Source: Levilactobacillus acidifarinae DSM 19394 = JCM 15949
GTDB taxonomy: Bacteria; Bacillota; Bacilli; Lactobacillales; Lactobacillaceae
Length of the DNA: 64,000 nucleotides
Assembly: GCF_001434835.1 (NCBI RefSeq)
Contig: NZ_AZDV01000006.1
Location: 1 to 64,000, forward strand
Direction of reading: 5' to 3'
A program made the translations under genes and the position numbers. Under the pieces are notes generated by a model, which searched no databases, was not told the origin of the DNA, and was given only the letters and a program-made list of their open reading frames with translations. Positions 16,970-25,061 of this stretch are shown here, one piece after another (position 1 is the first letter of the stretch; each line of letters opens with the position of its first letter).

Positions 16970-17544
16970 TTCGTCTACCTCTCATTTCTCAGCGGCTCAC
17001 AACAATTTGATGACTAGGACTTACCTTAACAAACGCTTCCAGGCTAACCCTGTCAGCAACGGGCTGGAACGGGGTGGGCACGGCTTCAAGCCTCTCAAAC
17101 CGAGTCTTGAAGACCGACCTTTGTCTAAGCCGGCAAAAACCTCCGGCTAAGACAAAGGTCACCCCTGAGCCCATTTCTGACTGACCTTCCAGCTTATGCT
17201 GGCAATCATGACCACTTTGAAATCAACTCTCAACAAGCAGTCATCAGCAAGCCTCAAGGCGGGCCCTAGTAACTGGCTAGTAGGTGGTTACCCAATTTGG
17301 GTTTCATTGAATACGCCTAATCAAAGGATGGCTCACCTACACAAATTCATAGAATGACGTCCCATATCTCTTAGATTAATCTTAACAGCAGTTTCATCCC
17401 AACTAAGATAATCCACCAACATAATACTGTGCTATTATACACGACTAGGCCCAAATTTCGAGGATTCCCCGTTAAATTTGACCAAATCGCTTGAATTTAC
17501 CGGCCGTCTCCCCGTACACTGGGAACAACTCAACTGGAAGTGAG
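16970..17544. other. Intergenic region with repeat copy 3
   Basis: Holds the third three-way-junction repeat (17052-17181). The remainder (17182-17544) has no convincing gene; GGAAGTGAG before 17545 is the ribosome site of the next gene. Confidence 0.5.
17052..17181 (+). repeat. Three-way-junction structured repeat, copy 3
   Basis: Closing stem GTCAG/CTGAC (17052-17056, 17177-17181), GGGCT/AGCCC (17061-17065, 17168-17172) and GGGGTG/CACCCC (17071-17076, 17160-17165). Inner hairpins are CTTCAAG...CTTGAAG and TTTGTCTTAGCCGG-type (about 17119-17158), with the linker ACCGACCTT. GGGGTG/CACCCC replaces GTGGTG/CACCAC of copy 1, a compensated change. Confidence 0.75.
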
Positions 17545-17943
17545 ATGATTAACTTGACGCACAAATTACGCTGGGCGATTGCCGCCGTCGTGCTTTACGT
17601 GGCTTTCGTCGTAGTTGCCGTGACCACCGGTTTTCTAAACCCCAGCAAGATTGGCCTGCAATGGACCATTCTGTGGTACTTCGTGGCCGCCGGACTGGCG
17701 TACTACTTCTACTTTAAAAACGTCACCTACCGTGAAATTATCTACTACGCCCAAAAACTCGGCTACCACTACGCCGATTTAAAAGCCTGGGTCCCCAACT
17801 TGCGGGACAATCAGGACGTCCCTAACCCGGACAAGCCCCGCCTGTTCAGCCCGTTCACCAAGGTCCCGATTACCGCGACCAACATCATTGGGGACAAGCT
17901 AAGCGCCGAAGCAAAGGAAAAGGGCATCCCCAAATACCGTTAA
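17545..17943 (+). CDS. Small membrane protein of unknown function
   Basis: A 132-residue protein with two hydrophobic helices (AIAAVVLYVAFVVVAVTTGF and WTILWYFVAAGLAYYFYF). A polar C-terminal half contains NPDKPRLFSPF. I do not recognise the family. A longer frame opens at 17491, but GGAAGTGAG directly before 17545 favours this start. It is a single gene with a bidirectional terminator behind it. Confidence 0.65.
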   Translation: MINLTHKLRWAIAAVVLYVAFVVVAVTTGFLNPSKIGLQWTILWYFVAAGLAYYFYFKNVTYREIIYYAQKLGYHYADLKAWVPNLRDNQDVPNPDKPRLFSPFTKVPITATNIIGDKLSAEAKEKGIPKYR

Positions 17944-17947
17944 TGTC

Positions 17948-17990
17948 AAAAAAATGACGCTCCCCCGTTTATCGGAGAATCGTCATTTTG
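17948..17990. terminator. Bidirectional terminator
   Basis: Stem AAAATGACG/CGTCATTTT (17951-17959 with 17981-17989), with T-rich flanks both ways. It serves the small membrane protein and the convergent aldo/keto reductase. Confidence 0.75.
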
Positions 17991-17995
17991 TTAAC

Positions 17996-18862
17996 TTATT
18001 TGCGTCCCGCGTAAGTCTGGGACTGCTTTAGCCAGGCCTCGTCGTCTGGGTTCGGGCCGACCCGCTTGCCAGCGTCTAAGTCGCTGATTTGGTGCATCTC
18101 GTCTTCGTCCAAGCCAAAGGCAAAGATGTCGCGGTTTTCCGCAATTCGGGCCTCGTGGGTGGACTTAGGAATCACGATTTCTTCCCGTTGGACGTGCCAG
18201 CGCAAGATGACCTGCGCCGCGCTAACGTCGTGGGCCGCCGCAATCTCGTTGATCACGGCGTCGTGCAAGGCGTTGTTGCGTCCACCGCCCAACGGACTCC
18301 AGGCTTCGTGCAAGATCCCCTGCGTTTCCAAATAGGCGTGTAGGTCTTTTTGTTGGAAATACGGGTGCGTTTCGATCTGATCGACCACCGGTTTAATGGT
18401 TGCCGTTTCCATCAGGTGTTCGATTTGATGTTGTTGGAAGTTTGAAACGCCGATGTTCTTGATCTTGCCGGCCTGGTACAGGTCTTCCATGGCCCGCCAG
18501 CTTTCTTCGTAGCCCGGCGCTGGCCAGTGGATCAGGAACATGTCGAGGTAATCGAAGCCCAATTTATCGAGGGTCGCCTGAAAAGCGGCCTTGGTCTGGT
18601 CGTAGCCCCGTTCGTTGTTCCACAACTTCGAGGTCACAAAGACATCTTTGCGCTTAAGGCCGCTTTCGCGGATGGCTTCGCCCACCCACTGTTCGTTGCC
18701 GTAGTAGGCCGCCGTGTCGATGTGCCGGTAACCGGCCGCTAACGCCCACTTGACGGCGTTCTTGGTATCTTCAGCGTTGTCGACCTGAAAGACCCCCAGA
18801 CCGAGCTGGGGAATCCGGTTGCCATTGTTTAATGGTAAGGCTGGAATCTCATTATGCATCAT
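17996..18862 (-). CDS. Aldo/keto reductase
   Basis: A 288-residue NADPH-dependent reductase of the 2,5-diketo-gluconate reductase type. The catalytic tetrad is visible as DTAAYYGNE (Asp, Tyr), TSKLWN (Lys) and LIHWPAP (His). The NADP-binding IPKSTHEARIAENRDIF is near the C-terminus. The start is ATG at 18862 with AAAGGTGG upstream; the longer frame to 18940 looks non-coding. Substrate unknown. Confidence 0.9.
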   Translation of the reverse strand: MMHNEIPALPLNNGNRIPQLGLGVFQVDNAEDTKNAVKWALAAGYRHIDTAAYYGNEQWVGEAIRESGLKRKDVFVTSKLWNNERGYDQTKAAFQATLDKLGFDYLDMFLIHWPAPGYEESWRAMEDLYQAGKIKNIGVSNFQQHQIEHLMETATIKPVVDQIETHPYFQQKDLHAYLETQGILHEAWSPLGGGRNNALHDAVINEIAAAHDVSAAQVILRWHVQREEIVIPKSTHEARIAENRDIFAFGLDEDEMHQISDLDAGKRVGPNPDDEAWLKQSQTYAGRK

Positions 18863-19232
18863 TAAAAACCACCTTTTCAACTTTGTAGGTCTATCATACA
18901 ATAGTTGACCGCTTTCCCCCACTTTCGGCCATCTAATCATGAGAAATTGGTGGTTTTAGTTTCTCTCCGTGGGGCTTTTGCGGTAAGATGAAGGGTGTGG
19001 TAGTTTACCGTCGTGGCGGTAAACTCGTTTTTTGGATTCACAACAAAGAAACGCTCGACGTTTCCCGTAATTTAAGTTAGGGGAACGACTCGCATGCTAT
19101 CATGACCCTAACTCATTAGAGAATTAACGCCAGTCCTGGCGCTATTAGACAGTGGTTTCACCGGTACTAACGGCATGATGGCTTGGTCGCGTCACGACCA
19201 ATTTACCGTTTCTGGACATGGAGGTTTTTCAG
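18863..19232. other. Intergenic region with an orphan terminator
   Basis: A plus-strand hairpin AGTTTACCG/CGGTAAACT (19002-19010, 19017-19025) is followed by CGTTTTTTGG, but no plus-strand gene precedes it. Downstream, 19040-19215 has several short self-complementary pieces, such as CGCCAGTCCTGGCG (19128-19141). It may be a small RNA or an attenuated leader of the 19233 gene. I cannot decide. Confidence 0.4.
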
Positions 19233-19859
19233 TTGAACAACCAAGACCCAAAATCACGCGTACAACGCTATAATTTTAATGCGGACGATCAACACCTACC
19301 CCGGCGACGGCGGCGACAACGTCGGTGGTGGCCCTGGATCATGACGTTACTCACCTTGACCATCGCCGTTGTGTTGGTGCTGGTCATCAACACCCACAAG
19401 TCTTCCTCGTCTTCGGACACGGCGACGGCGTCTAGCGCCGAATCCTCGTTGGCGACCAACTCGTCGTCAACGTCCAAACAGTCCGCCTATGATCAGTTTG
19501 AAGCCAAATACCGCAAGTATTTGACCAATGGCACATTGACCGCCGCCCAACAACAAAAGTTGCAGGCCATCGTCAACGCCGAAAGTAACAGTGCCACTCA
19601 GGCCCGAGAGCAAAAACTGCTCGATCAAGCCAAGGTGCCCAAGGCTTCAGAAACCAGCTCATCAGCGACCGAGCAAAGTTCGGCCGCTAAGAGCAGCAGT
19701 AATCCGACCTCGTTTGGGACCACCCACACCTTCTCGTCGGTCAACGACGCCCAGAATTGGGCGCAGGCCTCGAAGAATCAGTGGCTTCAGGCCGGCTACT
19801 CGACCTACACCATCACGTCCGATGGTCAGGGCAATTACAATTTACAATTCGTCCGTTAA
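19233..19859 (+). CDS. Single-pass membrane protein with Ser-rich external part, unknown function
   Basis: A 208-residue protein with a short cytoplasmic N-terminus ending in an Arg-rich stop (PRRRRRQRR), one membrane helix (WIMTLLTLTIAVVLVLVI), a Ser/Thr/Ala-rich linker, a helical segment (AYDQFEAKYRKYLTNG) and a small C-terminal domain (NDAQNWAQASKNQWLQAGY). Type II orientation is likely. The start is TTG at 19233, eight nt after GGAGG; the ATG at 19218 overlaps that site. Low-complexity linkers like this occur in cell-wall-associated proteins. Confidence 0.65.
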   Translation: MNNQDPKSRVQRYNFNADDQHLPRRRRRQRRWWPWIMTLLTLTIAVVLVLVINTHKSSSSSDTATASSAESSLATNSSSTSKQSAYDQFEAKYRKYLTNGTLTAAQQQKLQAIVNAESNSATQAREQKLLDQAKVPKASETSSSATEQSSAAKSSSNPTSFGTTHTFSSVNDAQNWAQASKNQWLQAGYSTYTITSDGQGNYNLQFVR

Positions 19860-19864
19860 TCGTG

Positions 19865-19901
19865 GGCGTCCCGTTACCTTTCGTAACGGGACGCCTTTTT
19901 T
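19865..19901 (+). terminator. Intrinsic terminator
   Basis: GGCGTCCCGTTA and its complement with a seven-base loop, followed by TTTTTT; ends the 19233-19859 transcript. Confidence 0.8.
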
Positions 19902-20664
19902 AATGGTGCCGTTCTAGCTGCCGGACTTGCATTTGGAGCTGATCGACCTTGGTAGTTAAGGCATCGACCTTCTGGAGTAACGCGGTCAGGTCGGCCTGCT
20001 GTTGCGTGGTTGCGGCACTAGGCGCTTGCCGGGCCCGACTGGTGAAGAAATCCGTAATGGTACTGGTCAGTAACCCAATAAACCCGATACCGCCAAACAT
20101 CAGAACACTCGCAATAATCTTGCCCACGGCCGTATGCGGCGTTTCGTCGCCGTACCCCACCGTGGTCGCCGTGGTGACCGCCCACCACAGCGCGTTGGCT
20201 AAACTCTGTTTCTCGGACAGGGAGAATAGAAACGCGCTGAGTACGATAATGGCCACGCTGATGGAAAACAGGTAAATGAAACCCGTACTGTAGATAAACC
20301 GGTGATAGGCCTTGGTCCACGCCCCGTCAAGACCCAACCGCCAGAACAGGTGGTGGGTCCGAATCAACCGCACCAACCGGCCCAACCGGAAAAAGGCGAA
20401 CACCGGGTGCAGCGGGATAATTCCCAACAGATCAAAGGCCGATTGAACCAGAAAAATTTTACGGTTCTTGGTCACCGCCAACCGAACAAAGTAGTCGACC
20501 GCAAAAAAGACTAACAAGCCATGGCTGACTGCTCGCTCCGACGCCAGCGGCCCCCAGTGGCCCAACATTAGGCTGACGTTCACCACGGATAGTAGGGTCA
20601 AAACGGTGATTACCAAATGATACCCCACCAGCCAGCGCTGTCGGTCTCGTCGTTGTGTTGCCAC
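19900..20664 (-). CDS. Voltage-gated-type potassium channel
   Basis: A 254-residue protein with six hydrophobic segments, an Arg-bearing S4-like segment (FRLGRLVRLIRTHHLF), a pore helix and the selectivity filter TVGYGD. The C-terminal ~35 residues form a short coiled coil (LLQKVDALTTKVDQLQMQV) that could hold the tetramer. It conducts K+ across the cell membrane. The start is GTG at 20664, with AAGGGGAG nine nt upstream; the frame continues to 20736 without a ribosome site. Confidence 0.88.
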   Translation of the reverse strand: MATQRRDRQRWLVGYHLVITVLTLLSVVNVSLMLGHWGPLASERAVSHGLLVFFAVDYFVRLAVTKNRKIFLVQSAFDLLGIIPLHPVFAFFRLGRLVRLIRTHHLFWRLGLDGAWTKAYHRFIYSTGFIYLFSISVAIIVLSAFLFSLSEKQSLANALWWAVTTATTVGYGDETPHTAVGKIIASVLMFGGIGFIGLLTSTITDFFTSRARQAPSAATTQQQADLTALLQKVDALTTKVDQLQMQVRQLERHH

Positions 20665-20765
20665 GTTTTTCGCTCCCCTTACTAGATTAAGCTCTAATAT
20701 AGTCGCTCCGGTCAAACCTGCCAAGCTTTCTGCCAAAACTTTACCAAATTGCGCCCTTTTTTAGC

Positions 20766-20810
20766 AAAAATTTAGCGGTCCCTCCCGGAATTAGGGAAGG
20801 ACCGCTAAAT
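20766..20810 (-). terminator. Intrinsic terminator after the M20 peptidase
   Basis: Minus-strand hairpin TTTAGCGGTCC...GGACCGCTAAA-type (20810-20771) followed by TTTTTGC. Confidence 0.75.
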
Positions 20811-20814
20811 GGCG

Positions 20815-21981
20815 TTAAGCGTTCACTTTAGCTTGGGCGGTCAAGAAGGCCGGCACCAAGGTTTCGTAAAAGTCGATGGCTTGTAAGTACTCTTTAATGG
20901 AAATGTATTCGTCGGGCTGGTGCGACGTGTTGCTACCGGGACCAATTTCAATGCTGGTAAAGTCCCCCTTGGCTCGCAAGAACTCCGCACCGTCGTTGGC
21001 GCCCCCGGACCCCACGATTTGCGTGTCATGGCCGCAAACCTGATCACTAATCTGTTTGGCCAGTTGGACCAGTGGCGCGTTCGGATCACCCGGAATCGCT
21101 TCTTCGGGGAAGCTGTACGACAGGTTCAGTTGAACGCCGGGTTCCTGGTTGAGTTTGGCAATCAGCCCTTCCAGTTCGTCGTAGATCATTTGGTTCGGGT
21201 ACGCCGGAATCGTCCGCATGTTGGCCATCAGCTCGGCGTGAGCCGGAATCGAATTAATCTGTTCGCCCCCCGAGATCAGGTCGACGTTATGCAAGAGGCC
21301 CCCCAAGACGGGATCGGTCTGGGTATGTTGGGCCATTAACGGCCCCACGGCGTTGTAAAACTTCATTAAGTTGGTAATCGCATTAATCCCCAGTTCTGGG
21401 CTCGCGCTGTGCACGCCCTTGCCCGTCGAGACCACCTTGTAGTCGATGACGCCCCGGGCCGTGTAAACCACTTGATCCAGGCCACTGGGTTCGGCGATCA
21501 CCAAACCGGCTAGGTGGTCGGCGTACCCGGCATCGGTCAGCTGGGCCGCACCATATTCCCCGGTCTCTTCACCGACCGTGGCGAGTAACCGCACACTCCC
21601 GGCTAACGGGGTTCCTTGTTCCAGAAACTCCAACAGGGTGATCACGATGGCGGCTAACCCACTCTTCATGTCCGAGGCGCCCCGACCGAAGAGCTGGTCG
21701 CCGACGACTTCCCCGCCAAACGGGGCGTGAGTCCACGCACTTTCGTCACCGGGCGCCACTACGTCCATGTGTCCGGATAGACCCAGGCGCGGACCGGTCG
21801 ACGTGCCAATCGTCACCACCAGGTTGTCCCGCCCCGGCGCATAGGTCAGGCGGTCGACGTGGGCCTGCGGGTACGGAGCAAAAAGGCTAGCGAGGTAGTC
21901 GGCAACGTCGGCTTCGTGCGCGTTGACGGACGGAATCTGAATCAAATGCTGTAAAATTTCAATTTTGGCTTGGGGAGTCAT
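20815..21981 (-). CDS. M20-family metallopeptidase, ArgE/DapE type
   Basis: A 388-residue two-metal hydrolase. Ligands and catalytic residues are seen as GHMDVVAPGD (His, Asp), GRGASDMKSG (bridging Asp), GEETGEYG (Glu-Glu) and the C-terminal NTSHQPDEYI (His). A dimerisation domain lies in the middle. Members cleave N-acetyl or N-succinyl amino acids or dipeptides in the cytoplasm. It could be succinyl-diaminopimelate desuccinylase (DapE) or a related amidase; no biosynthetic neighbour helps decide. Confidence 0.85.
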   Translation of the reverse strand: MTPQAKIEILQHLIQIPSVNAHEADVADYLASLFAPYPQAHVDRLTYAPGRDNLVVTIGTSTGPRLGLSGHMDVVAPGDESAWTHAPFGGEVVGDQLFGRGASDMKSGLAAIVITLLEFLEQGTPLAGSVRLLATVGEETGEYGAAQLTDAGYADHLAGLVIAEPSGLDQVVYTARGVIDYKVVSTGKGVHSASPELGINAITNLMKFYNAVGPLMAQHTQTDPVLGGLLHNVDLISGGEQINSIPAHAELMANMRTIPAYPNQMIYDELEGLIAKLNQEPGVQLNLSYSFPEEAIPGDPNAPLVQLAKQISDQVCGHDTQIVGSGGANDGAEFLRAKGDFTSIEIGPGSNTSHQPDEYISIKEYLQAIDFYETLVPAFLTAQAKVNA

Positions 21982-22182
21982 CCTGGGTCAAATCCTTTCT
22001 CTGAAAAAATGATTAAACTTAGCTTACGCCATTTTAATCAAAAATCAAGTATATTTTAACATTTTATACGATTTATTTTTATTATATGGATTTTTATACA
22101 TTAAGTTGTATAACTAATTCTCTCGCGGGGCATCCCTTTCCTGCGGTATAATGAAGGTACTTATACTTATAGGAGGGATTTC

Positions 22183-22692
22183 ATGCGTATCTTTGTACCG
22201 ACCGACAACGGCTACCTCGCCGATGAATTCAGTAAGCACGCCACGGGGGATGACGTTTATCAGGGCACCCCAGTTAAATCATTTCCCATCAGTCTCAGTA
22301 AAATCCCCAAGAAGACCCAAACGTTAGCGCTAAACTTAATCGACTTCGACGCCGTTCCCGTCTCCGGCTTCCCCTGGATTCACTGGGTGGCCGCCAACTT
22401 CCCGGGCACAACACGCGAAATCACGGCCGACGTCTCCCGGACCAACGCGATTCCCCACGTTCACGGCCGCAACAGTAACGCCGGCTCGTTAGTGGGCAAC
22501 ACCGATCCGGCCATTTTCCAAAACTACACGGGGCCCTTCCCACCGGACCAAGATCACGACTACAGTCTGACGGTCTACGCCCTCAACACTAAGCTCGACT
22601 TACAAGATGGCTTCTGGTTAAACGATCTCTTACACCAAATCAACGGCCACGTGCTCGATACCGCCACTGTTACGTTGCGCGGGCGGGTCTAA
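22183..22692 (+). CDS. YbhB/YbcL-type PEBP (Raf kinase inhibitor-like) protein
   Basis: A 169-residue phosphatidylethanolamine-binding protein fold. Typical segments are FPWIHWVAANFPG, the anion-pocket region GPFPPDQDHDYSLTVYAL and a helical end. It is preceded by AGGAGGG and TATAAT at 22149-22154. The function of bacterial members is not known. It is 14 nt ahead of a UspA gene and probably forms a two-gene unit with it. Confidence 0.87.
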   Translation: MRIFVPTDNGYLADEFSKHATGDDVYQGTPVKSFPISLSKIPKKTQTLALNLIDFDAVPVSGFPWIHWVAANFPGTTREITADVSRTNAIPHVHGRNSNAGSLVGNTDPAIFQNYTGPFPPDQDHDYSLTVYALNTKLDLQDGFWLNDLLHQINGHVLDTATVTLRGRV

Positions 22693-22706
22693 AAGGAAGG
22701 TTCAGT

Positions 22707-23219
22707 ATGCAATCTGACTATCAAAATATCCTGGTTCCCATCGACGGTTCCGTCCAAGCAGAACTTGCACTAAAAAAGGCGGTCACCGTGGCGCAGCAAC
22801 ACCACGCCCACATCGACCTGTTGAACGTCTTACGCATCAACCACTACGGCTTTTACGCCAGTGGGTCGATGCCCGGCGACGTGATTCACGAGTTGACCAA
22901 GGACGCGGTGGGCTACCTGCAATCGTTAGTCGAAACCACCGGTGCGGCCACCGGCTTCCACGATATCACCCCCCACGTGCGGTTCGGGAACCCCAAGACC
23001 GTCATCGCCAGTGAATTCATCAAGGACCACCATAACGACCTAATCATGCTGGGCGCTACGGGGCTGAGTGCCGTGGCGCGGATGGTCGAAGGGTCCGTGA
23101 CGGCGTACGTCAGCCGCATGGCACCGGTCGACGTGTTCGTGGTGCGAACTGACCTGGACCGTCAGCCCATCAACATGCACCAGGTTACCGCGGAGAATCA
23201 AGATCAACCCAAATTATAA
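22707..23219 (+). CDS. UspA-family universal stress protein
   Basis: A 170-residue Usp domain starting YQNILVPIDGSVQAELAL and ending with the ATP-binding glycine motif MLGATGLSAVARMVEGSVTAYVSR. A short hydrophilic tail follows. It is distinct in sequence from the Usp at 1243. It is cotranscribed with the PEBP gene, judged by the 14-nt gap. Confidence 0.88.
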   Translation: MQSDYQNILVPIDGSVQAELALKKAVTVAQQHHAHIDLLNVLRINHYGFYASGSMPGDVIHELTKDAVGYLQSLVETTGAATGFHDITPHVRFGNPKTVIASEFIKDHHNDLIMLGATGLSAVARMVEGSVTAYVSRMAPVDVFVVRTDLDRQPINMHQVTAENQDQPKL

Positions 23220-23242
23220 ACCGTATGACCACTAGAGAGTGG

Positions 23243-23350
23243 GCCAAAAGGCGATTAGCTGGTGAGCATGAACGACGGTTCGTAAGGCGGATAATCCCGA
23301 ACTTGGATTATTTGACTTACGGGGTTAAGCGGAACCAGCTGCCTTTTGGC
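23243..23350. repeat. Long nested hairpin element
   Basis: GCCAAAAGGC (23243-23252) pairs with GCCTTTTGGC (23341-23350) and AGCTGGT (23257-23263) with ACCAGCT (23334-23340). Further in, CGTAAG/CTTACG (23281-23286, 23316-23321) and ATAATCC/GGATTAT (23291-23297, 23305-23311) pair. It lies after the UspA gene and before the 77-bp repeat, in a 296-nt gap without a gene. It may act as a 3' processing or stability element. Confidence 0.55.
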
Positions 23351-23415
23351 GCACGTTTCGGAACCAGATATTCGGAGAACAAAAAAACCTGAGACTTTTG
23401 TTCCAGACTCTTTCG

Positions 23416-23492
23416 TTTCCACACAAAAATGGCGTCCCCGTGCACGGGACGCCATTTTTGGACTGGGTAAATCTAATGAACCTAAGATGCGT
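23416..23492. repeat. 77-bp direct repeat, copy 1, containing a terminator
   Basis: Matches 27711-27787 with four mismatches by eye. It contains the hairpin ATGGCGTCCC/GGGACGCCAT around CGTGCA, flanked by A and T runs so it can stop transcription both ways. On the minus strand it ends the GPH transporter gene at 23516. The two copies bracket the A+T-richer block 23493-27710. Confidence 0.8.
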
Positions 23493-23515
23493 TTGCTCTG
23501 ACTCGGTGCTTATTT

Positions 23516-25036
23516 TTACTTACCTTGCCAGATTTGACTCCACTTGTAGCCCGTCAAGTTTTCAACAACGGCTTTGGTTTCTGGCGTAACATCTGCCTTG
23601 TCACCACCCGCATCCAAGCGATCAATTTCATCGTGTAAAATTTTATGCGTCCGTTGATTCAGGTTAAAGCGAGAAACCATCCACCACGCAATCGCAATTG
23701 AGATCACGGGAACCACAATTAGTACAACCATGATGGCATTTTGAGCCTGGGCAGTTTGATGCAACGCCCCTTCCTGGAAGCCGCCCCATTGAAGAATGAA
23801 CCCCAACAAAGCTGACCCTAGTGCCCCCGTAAGTTGCCGGGTAAAGGATTGTACAGCCGCAAAGGTCCCCGTTCGTAACTTCCCCGAGACAATCGTATCA
23901 ACATCGGGAACTAACGGAATCACCTGCCAAGCCGTGTATTCTAGAAATTGCCGACCAATCTGCCACAGAACCCCTAATACAATTAAAGTAATAATTGTAG
24001 TCCCTTTGCCCATACTACTATGCTGTAGCGATAACACGAAGAATCCTGCCATCACAACGAAGATTAGGCTAAATGACGTTGACCAATTAATCTTAGGATT
24101 TTTGGTTTTAATTAGCATAAATGCAGCAACTGGAACTACCAGCATCCCAATAAATGACAGTGATGAAATTCCTTGACCAACCGTCTGAGAAAGACCAAGT
24201 ACAAAGACAACGTAGTATAGAAAAGCCGTTGAGAAACAATCTTTGGCAAAATACGTCATGAAGTAAATCGACACCATATACCGGGCTGATTTATTCCGCA
24301 GCATTTCCCAGTAATCCCGTAAGGAACCCATAAAACTATTTTCTTCATGGGTATTGGACCCATTTTCGAATGCAGCAACTTCTTCGGGAGAATGTTCCCA
24401 AGTCGCCCGGTACGTAATTAGGGTTGAAATCGCAAACACAATCCCAAACACAATTCCTGAAATCGTGTAGGCTTTAGCGCCTTGTCCTAATACAGCTAAT
24501 AACGTTGCAGGTAAGGCCGATACTGAAAAGGTCGCAAATGCGGAAATAAACAAGCGAATCGACGACATTTTTACTCGATCATCCGCATTAGGCGTCATTT
24601 CGGTTGCCAACGTTTCGTAAGCGGTTCCAATAATGACGTTAGCTGTTTCAACCATAACAAACGCGATTAAATACCACCAAAAACTGCCGGGAACCACCAT
24701 AAATAACATTGGGAAAAACAAGATAGTCATAATTGCTCCGACCAATAAGAGTAAGTGCCGTCGACCAAATCGTCGACCAATTTTAGTTGCGTATAGCCGA
24801 TCCGAAACGGAGCCGGCCAACATGGACATAATGGCGTTGAGAAATTTCCCAATTAAGAATAACATCCCCACTGAAGCCGCTGACAGTTTACCGTAAGTCG
24901 TTAAGAAGAACATCAGATAAGAACCCACTAACGTCCCCCATGATGCCCCGTTCATATCATTGATACCGTACCCAATCGACCGCCAAACAGAAATTTTATG
25001 CGGGGTATACACCCACCGCTTTTTTTGCGTTTCCAT
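23516..25036 (-). CDS. GPH-family sugar/uronide cation symporter
   Basis: A 506-residue, 12-helix carrier of the glycoside-pentoside-hexuronide family (MelB-like): the N-terminal WRSIGYGINDMNGASWGTLVGSY and GSVSDRLYATKIGRRFGRRH are typical. It lies 25 nt after a GH28 polygalacturonase gene and is probably cotranscribed with it. Import of pectin-derived oligogalacturonides is therefore likely, but inferred. The gene is visibly more A+T-rich than the xylose genes beside it. Confidence 0.82.
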   Translation of the reverse strand: METQKKRWVYTPHKISVWRSIGYGINDMNGASWGTLVGSYLMFFLTTYGKLSAASVGMLFLIGKFLNAIMSMLAGSVSDRLYATKIGRRFGRRHLLLLVGAIMTILFFPMLFMVVPGSFWWYLIAFVMVETANVIIGTAYETLATEMTPNADDRVKMSSIRLFISAFATFSVSALPATLLAVLGQGAKAYTISGIVFGIVFAISTLITYRATWEHSPEEVAAFENGSNTHEENSFMGSLRDYWEMLRNKSARYMVSIYFMTYFAKDCFSTAFLYYVVFVLGLSQTVGQGISSLSFIGMLVVPVAAFMLIKTKNPKINWSTSFSLIFVVMAGFFVLSLQHSSMGKGTTIITLIVLGVLWQIGRQFLEYTAWQVIPLVPDVDTIVSGKLRTGTFAAVQSFTRQLTGALGSALLGFILQWGGFQEGALHQTAQAQNAIMVVLIVVPVISIAIAWWMVSRFNLNQRTHKILHDEIDRLDAGGDKADVTPETKAVVENLTGYKWSQIWQGK

Positions 25037-25061
25037 TTTTCTCCAACTTCCTATCTTTGGG

